NCBI GenBank assembly: GCA_039000515.1
Contig: JBCFYV010000012.1
Location: 8,801,486 to 8,865,485, forward strand
Length of the DNA stretch: 64,000 nucleotides
Origin: Timema cristinae
Lineage: Eukaryota > Arthropoda > Insecta > Phasmatodea > Timematidae
Direction: 5' to 3'
Translations under genes and position numbers: made by a program
The notes under the pieces: generated by a model
The model's database searches: none
What the model was told of the DNA's origin: nothing
The model's input: the letters and a program-made list of their open reading frames with translations, nothing else
In this document: in pieces, positions 11,256-23,285 of the stretch
Layout of the letters: every line of letters starts with the position of its first letter
Numbering within the stretch: the first letter of the stretch is position 1

Positions 11256-11902
11256 ATAACATATATTTATAGTCAAAATTATTCTAGTCTTCGAAATGAA
11301 ACTGCTTTTTAAATATTTTATTGCCTCTTTAACCTTTAAAGATTAAAAATTAATCAAAGCACAGTGGCAAAATTTAGCACGTTAAATTTTAGTTATTTTT
11401 ATTTTACCTGCTTAATAATAAACTCAAATAAATGGTACGACAAAATCGTAAGCTAAATACTCTCTCGTATAGGCTATTTAATATAGTTAGTGACAAAACC
11501 TTTAAAAATGAGTTATCTTTAATTTTACCTTAAATAATGTTTTCTCTGATAAATAAGTATACAGTATTATTTATCACTACCCTTCCCAGATATTTATTTG
11601 AAAAAAAAATAGTTCAAGACTTTTTTTAAAAGGTGATTTATAAAGAAATGACCTGAGTTCGTTTCTACTCTGCTCAATAACATGAGACCCGGCTGCTATG
11701 CCTTGTAGCTATGGCCCCAGGGTTTATATTGCAAGGGGACCATCCTTAAATTACGTAAGGCTTTTTTTTACATGATTTTAGATCCTCCCTCCCTCTCGTA
11801 AGCTCCCTCCCACCTCTCTAGCTTACGTAATTTTTAAAGATTTGGTAAGTAATGTTATTTTAATCGTTTAGTTATTTTTAGATATGAAGATGAGTAATAT
11901 CC
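11256..11902. other. AT-rich sequence, nothing recognised
   Basis: No coding sequence, tandem repeat or transposon end could be identified here. Confidence 0.4.
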
Positions 11903-12115
11903 CACCTTGGTGGCCACATGGTCTAAGGCGTTACTCTCGCAATAGACTAGTCTGCCGATGACTGGGAGATCGTGGCTCAATCATGATCGGGTGATATTTT
12001 CTAAATATTTTCCCACTCTCTCTCCACACGAATGCAGGTACCCTTCCTCTAAATTGAAACGTATTCATCACTAACCCACTGGCGTAATTAGATTATACCT
12101 AAACAAGCAGAATTA
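11903..12115 (+). repeat. SINE-A copy
   Basis: A-box TGGCCACATGGTCTAAGGCG and B-box GTGGCTCAATCATGATCGGG are followed by the CCCACTCTCTCTCCACACGA body. The tail region is eroded. Confidence 0.75.
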
Positions 12116-12117
12116 AT

Positions 12118-12215
12118 GAAGGAAATGTACCCACACTTGCATGGGAAAGTAGAAGGAAAAGATTGAAAAGATCTCCCCAAAATACCCTTGGCAGGGATTT
12201 GAACCCCCAGAGGAA
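12118..12215 (-). repeat. SINE-A fragment
   Basis: GAAATGTACCCACACTTGCA and the B-box complement GGGATTTGAACCCCCAGAGG lie on the minus strand, directly facing the plus-strand copy at 11903-12115. The two copies form an imperfect inverted pair. Confidence 0.6.
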
Positions 12216-12757
12216 AGAATCTAGCTGGCTAGGATGGTTAAGCTAATTTTACTGCTTGAGAGTATGGTTGCATCTTGACGTTTTATCTCCCCACGTTTAG
12301 CCCAACTTGGTCGCCTACACACTTTACGGTTCTGCATTACACTTCTTATCTCTATCAGTTCTAAGAAAAGTCTGTTTGCGGCCTCGGCTGATTACTGGTC
12401 AGCCAGCCTCCTACTTGTTCAAACAAACCAGTTATTCTGCCAACCTGGTGGCTGGAATCCACCAGTTTGTATAACGTTAGCAACACCATCTATTTTGAGA
12501 GCTGAAAGCTCAACACACCGCCAGAGAGGGTAGGCAGGGCCTTAAGATGTTGATAGTTAATTACGAATAATTTTCATAACTCGACATTGACCCTTCTTAT
12601 CCCAATGAACATGGTATTAATGTTTCTTTGACTCAAGGTCGCAGAGATTAGCTTAACCCTCCATTGCCACCTGAATTCCGATAGAGCAGGTTAGCCAACG
12701 CTTGCAAAACGATACTAGCTTGTAAATGGGTAATTATCATACTAACAGCACCTATTA

Positions 12758-13914
12758 TCAACTAAGATAACTATTTGTTGAAGGAAAAGTTAGATCTATA
12801 ACTATGTATTCTTACTAAAGTGTCGACTTGCGAGTCATTAGAGCTCAATATCGTCGTGATTATTGAAGCCAACCCAAATTTAAAAATATGTTTAAAAATA
12901 AAAATAAATTATTCATTAAATAATATGTTATAAACAAACACTCTAGCATAATTGTACAAAGAAAATTAATATATTTATTAATAATTTTTGTTTTCCCATT
13001 TAAAAAGCATTGAAATGGAAACATTTTAACGAAAATATTTCAATAACTATTTTTAGCATGGTTTGAAAATTCTATAAGAATAATAAAAGATGCCCAGATA
13101 TGTTACTAAAATAAATAAAAAACAACAATGTTGAATTATTAGATTTTGTTTAAACGTTTTATTGCTTATAACCGTGCATTTATGGGTAGGCTCAGCCTTA
13201 AGGTGGTACGTGCTGTGTCAGAAATCTTTGTAAAGTGACCGTTTTTTAAATATAACGAACAAACAGTGGTGGCTACAGCAGTAGAAGTAATAATCTTAAG
13301 CCAATTTCAACAACATCCAGCTTGCTAGTTAGGAAAAGGAATAATTTTTGTAGCAAAAATATGGCTGCTTCAAAGACAAAAATGTTCACATATGGCACTA
13401 GTAAATTAACTGAGGGAATAAAATCCGGATGATTTCAAAAAATATACCTAGACGCAAAACAAATGAGTTGCTATGCACATGTGCACATCTAGCAGGTTAG
13501 CAATCCGGTCACATTCGTCCATTCACGGTGCAACCACTGTGCACTTTGCTTAAGATTGCCAGAGAGGGCAATTGAATTGGTGGGCAGTTTATCAACCAAA
13601 ATACTGCTCAGGTAATCTGGAGACTACCTTTGCCCACTAACGAGGCAATATTTGGGCAACTTGATCGAAAGCAATGAGACCCACACCAGATTGCTTCAAT
13701 ATTGCATCATTAATTAGCCCCTTTAAGATGAGATAGAAGGAATTGTGAGAAAAGGTGCAGTTTATATGGAAAAACTATAAAATATAGATGAGTAGATGCA
13801 TTTATTATAATTTTCTACATAAATCAATCTTAAGAGTTATTTAATATTTTTAAAAGAAGCATGGTGAAATTTGAACAGGAATTTTTTTTAAATGAATAAA
13901 CAAGTAATTTTTCA
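12758..13914. other. No gene seen
   Basis: AT-rich to 13150. A moderately GC-richer stretch at 13460-13720 contains no reading frame or motif I recognise. Confidence 0.4.
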
Positions 13915-14160
13915 AATCCCCTTCAGTGGCCGTTTGGTCTAAGGCATCACTTTCGCAATAAACTAGACTGCTGATGACGAAGAGGTTAGGGCTCGAATCT
14001 TGGTCGGGTGTATTGAAAGTTGTTTTCCCTAAGTGGTTTATCCCTCTACCTTCACGCAAATGCAGGTACACTTTCTCTGAATTCAATCTTTCTCATCCCT
14101 AATACATTAGCTTAATTAGTACATAGGCGAATAACTCGAAAAGGCAATAAGACACGGCGC
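13915..14160 (+). repeat. SINE-A copy
   Basis: Complete order of family blocks: head TGGCCGTTTGGTCTAAGGCA, B-box GGGCTCGAATCTTGGTCGGG, body with GTTTATCCCTCTACCTTCAC, and 3' end AATAAGACACGGCGCTAAGA. Confidence 0.8.
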
Positions 14161-15087
14161 TAAGATAAGTCCTTTACTAATATAAAAGAACTGGTGAGAT
14201 TGTTATGTGTAGTAAGTCAAACTAAACGTATCTAATGAAGAAATATTTTATTTATTTTGACAAGAAAATATTGTTGTTATAAAAACTGCTAATATATGTA
14301 TAATATGATTTTGGTAGGAAGAATGTTAGAAGTTAGTTACGTAAGCTACTAAAACAATTTTAATATATTGTTTCATTAGGTCATGTGATCTGCAGCAGTC
14401 ACTTTTGATAAATATTATCAATACCTATAAAATAACACAAATAATAAAGTAAAATGTTATCATTGTTGGCCGTACTGCCCTTCCAATCAAAATCAGGCAC
14501 ACCCTCTTACACTAACGTAAGCCCCCATGGAAATCAGTCCTAGCACTAAAACACATCACCCAAAACCTACTGGTCCTCTCTATATTTAATGTAAATACTG
14601 TTGAGTATGTCTCGGATATGTTAAGCAGGTAAAGTACTGCAGTAGTAAAACACTTCCAATAATAAATCACGACAGTTGGTACTGCGTGTGTTACTGACCA
14701 CGGAACACGTCATAAAAACTGGGGAAATCTTCCGGTCTCTTTTTATTATGGTCACGATATGCTACGTCACATTTTGGCTGTTTTAACCATTTAATTGCCC
14801 TCGCTTTATTTTTCCTATGGAAAAAATACTTAAAACTATTTTTTGAAGTTGAACAATCCTTTGATTGAAAATAAGTGTGTGAGTGTAGATCTATTAGTAA
14901 TTTATTAATAAGTATTTTGTATTATTTTTATTCTTGCGCGTATATCCACAGCGGTGGGCACATGGACTAAATATTAGGATCAGTTTCCTTAGCTATGTGA
15001 AGGTTTGGGCTCGAGCCCACTAGAGGTGTGTTGAGGGTGCTTTTTCTTCTTCAAGATTTTCCTTACATTACCTTCATACAAATTGTC
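14161..15087. other. No gene seen; possible degenerate tRNA-derived repeat
   Basis: AT-rich. Around 14955-15075 are a possible A-box (GGTGGGCACATGGACTAA), GGTTTGGGCTCGAGCCCAC and GAGGGTGCTTTTTC, suggesting an old SINE-A relative. Confidence 0.4.
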
Positions 15088-15283
15088 ACCCGAGAATGCA
15101 AGTGTTCCATCTACAATTTTCTACTTTTGTATAAAGGAACATTGAAGTTTGACCATACATATAAAACCAATGTTACTAGATGACAACTCGAGTTTGTATC
15201 ACAGGTGAATCATGTGCATTCTAAACAGATGAAAATATCTCCAATTTAACACTTTTGGAGATAAAACTCTTGCATTCTCGGGT
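15088..15283. repeat. 15-bp inverted repeat beside the minisatellite
   Basis: ACCCGAGAATGCAAG at 15088-15102 is the exact reverse complement of CTTGCATTCTCGGGT at 15269-15283. The pair spans ~200 bp immediately before the 13-bp array. It could be a terminal inverted repeat of a small element or a cruciform-forming stretch. Confidence 0.7.
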
Positions 15284-15333
15284 AACGAAACGTACATTAC
15301 CTCCTTATTATAAATATTTGGATGTACCGGACA

Positions 15334-16803
15334 GGCAAGGTAGTAAGGCAAGGTAGTAAGGCAAGGTAGTAAGGCAAGGTAGTAAGGCAAGGTAGTAAGG
15401 CAAGGTAGTAAGGCAAGGTAGTAAGGCAAGGTAGTAAGGCAAGGTAGTAAGACAAGGTAGTAAGGCAAGGTAGTAAGGCAAGGTAGTAAGGCAAGGTAGT
15501 AAGACAAGGTAGTAAGGCAAGGTAGTAAGGCAAGGTAGTAAGGCAAGGTAGTAAGACAAGGTAGTAAGGCAAGGTAGTAAGACAAGGTAGTAAGGCAAGG
15601 TAGTAAGGCAAGGTAGTAAGGCAAGGTAGTAAGGCAAGGTAGTAAGGCAAGGTAGTAAGCAAGGTAGTAAGGCAAGGTAGTAAGGCAAGGTAGTAAGGCA
15701 AGGTAGTAAGGCAAGGTAGTAAGGCAAGGTAGTAAGGCAAGGTAGTAAGGCAAGGTAGTAAGACAAGGTAGTAAGGCAAGGTAGTAAGGCAAGGTAGTAA
15801 GGCAAGGTAGTAAGACAAGGTAGTAAGGCAAGGTAGTAAGACAAGGTAGTAAGGCAAGGTAGTAAGGCAAGGTAGTAAGGCAAGGTAGTAAGGCAAGGTA
15901 GTAAGGCAAGGTAGTAAGACAAGGTAGTAAGGCAAGGTAGTAAGGCAAGGTAGTAAGACAAAGTATAGGTAGTAAGGCAAGGTAGTAAGGCAAGGTAGTA
16001 AGGCAAGGTAGTAAGGCAAGGTAGTAAGGCAAGGTAGTAAGGCAAGGTAGTAAGGCAAGGTAGTAAGGCAAGGTAGTAAGGCAAGGTAGTAAGGCAAGGT
16101 AGTAAGGCAAGGTAGTAAGGCAAGGTAGTAAGGCAAGGTAGTAAGGCAAGGTAGTAAGGCAAGGTAGTAAGGCAAGGTAGTAAGGCAAGGTAGTAAGGCA
16201 AGGTAGTAAGGCAAGGTAGTAAGGCAAGGTAGTAAGCAAGGTAGTAAGGCAGTAGTAAGGCAGTAGTAAGGCAAGGTAGTAAGGCAAGGTAGTAAGGCAA
16301 GGTAGTAAGGCAAGGTAGTAAGGCAAGGTAGTAAGGCAAGGTAGTAAGGCAAGGTAGTAAGGCAAGGTAGTAAGGCAAGGTAGTAAGGCAAGGTAGTAAG
16401 GCAAGGTAGTAAGGCAAGGTAGTAAGGCAAGGTAGTAAGGCAAGGTAGTAAGGCAAGGTAGTAAGGCAAGGTAGTAAGGCAAGGTAGTAAGGCAAGGTAG
16501 TAAGGCAAGGTAGTAAGGCAAGGTAGTAAGGCAAGGTAGTAAGGCAAGGTAGTAAGGCAAGGTAGTAAGGCAAGGTAGTAAGGCAAGGTAGTAAGGCAAG
16601 GTAGTAAGGCAAGGTAGTAAGGCAAGGTAGTAAGGCAAGGTAGTAAGGCAAGGTAGTAAGCAAGGTAGTAAGGCAAGGTAGTAGGCAAGGTAGTAAGGCA
16701 AGGTAGTAAGGCAAGGTAGTAAGGCAAGGTAGTAAGGCAAGGTAGTAAGGCAAGGTAGTAAGGCAAGGTTAGGTAAGGCAAGTGTAAGGCAAGTAGAAGC
16801 AAG
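15334..16803. repeat. 13-bp minisatellite GCAAGGTAGTAAG, ~110 units
   Basis: Near-perfect tandem array of GCAAGGTAGTAAG. A G-to-A variant (GACAAGG) occurs only in the first ~630 bp. Single-base losses and short irregular units occur near 15657, 15958, 16233-16262, 16657 and 16680. The right edge degenerates over the last ~35 bases. On the minus strand the unit has no stop in any frame, so all three frames stay open for 480-580 codons, encoding a repeated LPYYLALLPCLTT-like hydrophobic peptide. On the plus strand TAGTAA supplies stops. The open frames are a consequence of the unit and I do not call a gene. Confidence 0.97.
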
Positions 16804-17554
16804 GTGCACTTTTGTATTACATTGAAATACATTTTTCAAAATAAATTTTGTAATCATGCCTTCTATATGAAATTTATTTCTATAAATTTGACTTTTGAAA
16901 GTGGACATTACGGTTATTATCGGTTCGAACACTGACATTCACAAAACCACAAGTGACAGGTTTATGGTAACAGCACAAAAATAACTTACTTTTTTTAAAT
17001 GAAATTTTAAACATCTGAGAACATTGTAATGTATTTGGTTCCAAGTTCCATGAGAATAAAACAAAATGTGTTTATGATAATTTAGACATTTGTATATTTA
17101 ATTTTAATGAAATTCGAAAAATCGTTAAATGTCAAATATGGATTATAAGAAGTCCACTGAAAGTATATTAGCATGTCCTAAATAATACATATATTATTTA
17201 GATCCACTTAAAAAGATTAAAGAACATAGGACAAATATTCATAGTGGTTCAAAATTTACGGAAAACATCTAAAATGGATCGTCAGTGATATTTACATTTA
17301 CTATTCAAAGATAAAAAAAAATACTCCAAATGTTCGAACTAAAACTTTATATAGTATATATTGAAAATAGCCTAAGTTGGTAGACATAAAGGTCCAAAAT
17401 GAATGCTTCATCTTACAAACCTACTAAAAATAGCATATAATGTCTAAAATACAACTTTAAGGTCGGAGCCTAGCCTGACCTATAGCAGAAACACGATAGA
17501 AAGGACTGTCTGGCAGTTAAATCATCATCAACATCATCAACACCGGTAGCTGGG
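16804..17554. other. AT-rich, no gene seen
   Basis: No coding sequence or recognisable repeat. A TC-rich stretch begins near 17520 and belongs to the LINE remnant that follows. Confidence 0.4.
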
Positions 17555-17775
17555 TCAATTTAGTCAAATGTCTCCATCTTCCTCTTTCCTTCCACCATTC
17601 TTCCTCCTTCTTTTGATTCCATTCGTCTCCTTGCTGATATTTGCTCCTCCCATCTCTTTCTTGGTCTCCATTGCAGTCTTGTCCCTACATACAGCTCCAC
17701 CATTCTCCTTGGTATTACATCCTCATTACAATATGCCCATAGCATCTAAGCCTTGCTTCTTCCACTATTTCACGT
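17555..17775 (-). pseudogene. LINE reverse transcriptase, C-terminal remnant
   Basis: On the minus strand one frame reads RLRCYGHIVMRM from about 17765. A neighbouring frame then reads RPRKRWEEQISARRRM and a third EEEWWKERGRWRHLTK. These three blocks in this order are the usual end of non-LTR retrotransposon reverse transcriptase proteins (a RWYGHV motif, then GRPRKRW, then a DRxxWR-type motif). They lie in different frames, so at least two frameshifts have occurred. The rest of the LINE is not visible upstream; it may be 5'-truncated. Which LINE clade it belongs to cannot be told from this piece. Confidence 0.65.
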
Positions 17776-18069
17776 AATCCTTCCACCCCAACTCTTGTCT
17801 GGGTTTTGTTCCTCCAGTTTCTCCTTGTGACAGCTAGCCTGGCTCCTCAAACATTTCATTCACATGGTCTCCCTTGTATTCAACTTACAACTTTATTCTG
17901 CACTAGAATTTGCCCTCAGCTCACATTTTAGTTTATTAATCATCCTTTTTCCCTCGGCGAGTCATCTAAACCACCAAAATCACTTTTTCAGACATAAATG
18001 AGGCGAAGGAAATGTTTTGTGTCGATGACGCCACACATTAACGCCTGCTCATAATGAGGAACCAAAATA

Positions 18070-18310
18070 AATTATTTAAATTTGTGCAGTCTTTGCAGCA
18101 ATATTTACTCATTCACGCTGAGACATTGTTACAATGATCAACAAAAGAAAATAGTTTTGCAGTCCTTGTATCAATATTGGTTCTCTTACGCGGAGGCGTT
18201 GTTGAAATGAACACCAAGATAAATCGTTTAAGTGTTTGCAATCCTTGTATCAAGAATACATCTCGTATGTGGAAGCATTTCTGTAATTAAGACCAAAATA
18301 AATAGTTTAA
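18070..18310. repeat. Diverged ~80-bp tandem repeat
   Basis: GCAGTCTTTGCAGCAATATT near 18080, GCAGTCCTTGTATCAATATT near 18160 and GCAATCCTTGTATCAAGAAT near 18238 are followed by similar bases, including an AAATAAAT(A/C)GTTTA boundary. That gives about three old tandem copies of an ~80-bp unit. Confidence 0.65.
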
Positions 18311-20574
18311 ATTTACTACATAAGAAACCAAACTTAATAAATCTAATTTTACACGGATAACATAAAAATTACTGAAAAAATGTTTAAATTTAAGGTGTAA
18401 ATGAAAGCCTTAAACAGTGGCTCTAACGAGCATGTATTGTTTCTATAAACACCAATACACCAATGTTAACCACGAAATCAATGTTTATTTTCTAAAGAAA
18501 GTATTTTCAATTTAAAGTGTCACCCACGAACATTTCCATAGGAGCGCAACTGTTTCATTACATCTTAATCTGCGTTATATTGCGGTGGTTGTAATTTACA
18601 AATAAACCTCGTCATTTGCAGGATTAAATTACTATATATTCTCTGAGACAAAAAATGAATAAAACATCTTTAATAGTCTATGAATATACCGTTTAATATT
18701 AGCTCAATGAAAAGGTCAAAGTTTAATGCCGTGTTTTATTTATTAATATTGGATTCTATAAACTCTTGGGGTAGGGAAGGAAAGACAAAAACATTGAATT
18801 TGTTTTAAATAAGATAATTACCATGTCACGCACACTACATAGTACAAGACACTTGTTTTATCTTATGTGTGTACACACGCGAAGCTCAAAATACTCATTA
18901 CATTTTACTTGTGCATTTCTTGCTTAATTTGTGCGGGACACATCTAGAGTAATTATATACCATGTAGAATATATAGATATATTAAGCTTATAATATACCC
19001 CATAGGTTAATTAAAACAAAATCATGTTTTGTTGAGATAAAATACTTGTTGATGGTCTTGAACATTGTTTTAAAAGATTTCCGAAACAATGTAAGCCTCT
19101 GTATTGTCATTACAGTCATAAAATCCTCGCTACAGTGAATAGTATAGTGCAATGTTTCCCAAACAATGGTAATCGTTCCCCTTAAGGTGCGCGACGTATC
19201 ACTGACTTTTATTGTGCATTGCGTGGTTACCCCGGGCAACACTTTTCTTTGATTAAAACAGACAGAAAAAATCTCTTCATTTTATATCTTCCAACACAGT
19301 TTTTAATAAATCTAAAGAAAATGTATTCAAAAATTTAAAATCCCATTTCGAGGTGCAGATGTTGTGCATAAGGGCTACTAATTTTAAAATGTCAGCTCTG
19401 TGCGTGCGGTAGATATCGCGCAACTATCGAGACAGGCAGAAAAATAAACTCTTCACTTTATTACTACAGACAAAATATTTGTCGATGACAGTCTCATAAG
19501 CAAATTAGAGCAGATTTTAGCGTGATTTCATATAATTTTATAATCATTTATTTTTCTATGTGACGACTTTGTTTACCATTGAAGTTTTGCTGAAATTTGA
19601 AAGACCGTTTATACATAACAAGCTAGAATATAAATATAGTGATGTTTTTTTTTATGTGAAGAACTAGAAAGGGGTAAGTTGGTTGGGCCATAGTTCCGAA
19701 AGGGGTAGGATCTTTAAAAAGTTTGATAAATACTGGTAAGGTGGCATTGGAGTACGATGGTATGTTTCAAATATAATAAACAATATTTTATCTTTCTCAA
19801 AATAAACAAACTATAAAATATTTATTTTAGTTTCATCCTCTTTTGTATTATCTGTTAAAGTGACATCTGCAAAACATATGATTTGATATATGAATGAAAG
19901 TGTCTTTAGTCATTGTTATAACTGTAGTTACTCTCTTATTCTAATCATACTTTATTCAAGTTGTTTTTAAATATATTAACCCAAGCACTAAAAAACGTAA
20001 TATTTGATAAGAAAGAACAAGAAAATTAGCTTGTTTCAACAATTAATTATATCAAATATGAAATAGAAATGATTCATAGTTCACTGTGAATTTATTTTAT
20101 TATTTAATGGAAATGCTCAAAATAAGGCACATTTACTGCTATTTATTCTTTATTAGTTTAAATTAATTTAACCAACATTTACCTAATGTCCAAAAATAAA
20201 ATTTGTGAGGGTGAAAGTAGTAATTTAATGACATCGATTCATTAAATGTTTAGTATTGTTGTAGAAAAATGATTAGATACAATCTGAATAGTAATTTTCG
20301 ACAACTAACAGTAAAATAACTTGTTGAAATCTCACAGGTTTATTTTTAGAATAGAAACATTGATGTCAGATGTAAATCTCAATAAATTGTGTGTCTGCTC
20401 TGCATAAAGATTTTTTAACTCAAATTATATTTCAGTTAACTGTAATAATATTAAAAATAAAATTATTTATATACATTGAATAAAACAAATAACGTTACCA
20501 AAATTCAAACTTACCTGCAAACCTTCTACACTCTGAAAGACATCTTGTGAATGTGTGAATACCAGTCACAACCG
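18311..20574. other. AT-rich, no gene seen
   Basis: Over two kilobases without a recognisable coding sequence, RNA gene or transposon end. A short open frame on the minus strand at 18988-19242 has no motif I know. Confidence 0.4.
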
Positions 20575-20700
20575 TGGTTCGGATTCCACGTTAAATGTAG
20601 TCCTTCATTTCATCTCACAATCACCTACCATTACACATTAGCGTAAGTGCGTATAACCCAACGGGTATAAGACGCGTGTAATAATAATAATAATTTAACC
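20575..20700 (+). repeat. SINE-A fragment with (AAT)n tail
   Basis: Contains a B-box relic (GTGGTTCGGATTCCACG), then GCGTATAACCCAACGGGTAT and AATAATAATAATAAT. This shows the family's 3' end and its AAT-repeat tail. A tail-side fragment on the opposite strand lies at about 21010-21075 (TTACCGGTTCGGGTTATACG). Confidence 0.65.
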
Positions 20701-21277
20701 TGCAGTCCTGTGTCATAAGATTATTTAGTATTGAAGGCTAGTTTGAATAGACATGCATAGAGTTAGAAGTCAAGTATATCGACAGTTAAACCCACATCTC
20801 TCCCTTTTAGAAACTTCAACTTGTTGCTGAAGAGAAGGGTAAAGTATTTACATTAGAGAGTAGGAATATGCGAAGTCCACAAGTCGAATCGAATAAATGA
20901 AGTATTTCCAAATCTGAATATAAGATCAAATATGTTATACGTTAGATATTAAATATGATACAAAAGTGTTTAGTTACAAAAAATTTACAATTAAGTGAAC
21001 AATTATAAACCGTTTTTAATCACTGCGTCTTATTACCGGTTCGGGTTATACGCTTACAGAAACGCTATGTCATCTAGGTACGAAAAAACATAAAAAAATA
21101 CTAACACATATGTGTATTTTGGTTGTCAATATTGGAAAAGTTATTGTCAAAGCTGACTTTTTTTTTTCGAAACAAAATTGAAGTTAAACATCGGAAGTCA
21201 AGTCGAAGTTTTCAAAATTCACTCCTATTAGACATACTATAAATTCAGCCAGAAATGGTGATAGCGATCCTGGCCTT

Positions 21278-21575
21278 CATCTCTGTACACCACCTCAGTG
21301 GTCTAGTGATCAGAGTTCTTATCTACAGACCCAGATGGACCATTCTCGATTCCAGGCTCTTACAGACTTTCTGTGAAGCAGTGGGTCTGGAACGGGCTCA
21401 ACTCAGCCTCGTGAAGACAAATGAGTTCCAGTCTAGAAAACTGAGATTGATTCCCGGATGATCCGTTGTGCTGGCAACATATTATGCAGAAGCTGGCACT
21501 ATCTTCGCCAGCATATGATGGCTGCTTAGTTGGAATGGCCCGAATGTGGTCTGATGCTATGGAGTTTTTCTTTTA
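21278..21575 (+). repeat. SINE-B copy
   Basis: A-box-like TCAGTGGTCTAGTGATCAGA, then TCTGTGAAGCAGTGGGTCTG, TCCAGTCTAGAAAACTGAGA and TGGCACTATCTTCGCCAGCA, matching the copy at 10550-10880 over ~300 bp. Confidence 0.78.
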
Positions 21576-21734
21576 GTCCATTTTTGATCCATCGTTTTTA
21601 ATTCCCCCTTAAGAATTCAAGTCCTCCCATTGTCTCTAACGTTTTTGGATGGATTATTTCTATCATTTGTATATAAGTTGTTACCTGTGTGTATGACACT
21701 AAATTCTGCTTTAATATCAACGCATTTTTAAGCC

Positions 21735-21769
<35 letters not shown>

Positions 21770-22845
21770 TGGGATGTTGCTCGTAAATAAATCAAACTCA
21801 AAGAATTAATGTGTGTTAGAAAATCTTCTCACAAACCTGGGTAGTCATTTATTTCATTTTGTTGTTGTTTACAACAACTATCTGTTGCCAGCAGAAATAT
21901 CTCCTTTGTCCACTGGTTCTCACGTCTAAGAAAACTCTGTATCTTTCTATTTCTCTCTCGTTTCTGGAAGTTTATGGAAGCATTATGAAACCTAAAGAAA
22001 TAGGAAATTTCCAGAAAAATTCCTTTCTAACTATATACAAGAAATAGTTTCTTCACTCCTCACTCAAACTCCAACCTTGTTTTAGATAGAATCCACGACG
22101 TGCAAATCTCTAATTAAACACTAAGCTGTCGCGTATATAAACATTTAAATCATTTATGAGTCAAGTGTTCTTACATTCAAATTAAAGCAAAATCTATCAT
22201 TAGGACTGCATCTATGTTTTAAAATTAAACCTGATCTGAAATAAAGTAAAAAACTAACATCATTTTAGTCAATTAAAAAAGCAAAGACTTTATGCGTCAA
22301 GGGACTCCTCAACGTGTGGTTCCCAAGAGTTAATACTTAATACTTTGTTACGTGAGTAAAAAGTCCGAAATTTCAACACCGTATCTAGAGAAATAAAACC
22401 GGTCGATAAGAACTTAAAGACCTGCCCGGTTAGAGTGGCTTGTACTGTTTCCAATCTGATAGCGAGTGTAACGAACTTAAGAGGTTAGAAAGAACACAAT
22501 AGCACGAAGATTCATTTACATTTTCATAAAGCTACCGTTTCTTCGAGAAGGTCACTGTCATTTGTTATCGTAGAAGAACGGCGTAGCTGTAGATCAAAAG
22601 TATATTTAATCGCTTCCTGTTGGGTTGAAGAAACCCAATCCTCGTGGCCAAGTAGCTCGGGTGGTTGATTAAATATGTAATGGATCTTAGTTTGATTTCT
22701 GTTGGCACTGAAAATAGTTATGTGTTTGAATTATGGTCATTCAAATTAGTGTTGGATATTTTCATACTTTTTTCAGTAGCTATTTTTTGCATCACTTCTG
22801 GGATACCTGTATTTAATTTTATTACCAAGGTAGGAACGATAAAAA
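21576..22845. other. No gene seen; (AAT)n tract at 21737-21768
   Basis: A pure AAT microsatellite at about 21737-21768 may be the tail of a lost SINE. Near 22640 TCGTGGCCAAGTAGCTCGGG resembles an isolated tRNA-like A-box region. The rest is AT-rich and unrecognised. Confidence 0.4.
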
Positions 22846-22849
22846 CATA

Positions 22850-22985
22850 GTTTAGGAAAAATGCAACGGAATTTGTGTGAAGAGAGAGTGGTGTAGTCAT
22901 TCAGAGAAACCTAGCTTCAATACACCCAACCGGGATACTAACCACGACCTCTCCATCACCAGTCAACTATACTCGATGAGTTTGA
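22850..22985 (-). repeat. SINE-A copy, eroded
   Basis: TGTGTGAAGAGAGAGTGG, CAATACACCCAACCGGGATA and CACGACCTCTCCATCACCAG follow the family order on the minus strand, with substitutions throughout. Confidence 0.6.
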
Positions 22986-23285
22986 TGTTGTGTCCGCGTA
23001 TCCACCGATACGGGTCTTTCTCTAGTGATACGTTCCTTACTACTATCCACAGTTTAAACTAATTTAAGGGCACAACATGAGGAAGGCTCGTTTTATCCAA
23101 ATGTATTATCATTCGCTGTAGACCCAAATAATTCTCTTACTTTACCATCTTCAAACACAAAGTATTATATTCTGGATAAACCTGCAAACAATATAAATTA
23201 TACCAATTTGATTTCCTTAACAATGTCTATAACCCCCACAAAAGAAATTAATTTGTATAATATATACTATATGCTACATACCAAA

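Larger units (their letters stand above)
9022..12757. mobile_element. Region bounded by ~160-bp inverted repeats
   Basis: The left end contains TAATTACCCATTTACAAGCT and CAATGGAGGGTTAAGCTAAT. The right end contains the reverse complements near 12720 and 12655 (ATTAGCTTAACCCTCCATTG). The shared stretch covers about 160 bp with indels and starts with GGTGC on both sides. It may be a degenerate ~3.7 kb DNA transposon or two facing copies of one repeat. No transposase is visible inside; the interior holds SINEs of two families. Confidence 0.5.

Noticed and set aside
15199..16938. Minus-strand open frame of 579 codons and two overlapping ones
   Set aside because: They exist only because the 13-bp unit lacks stops on that strand in every frame; the peptide is a pure translation of the repeat.
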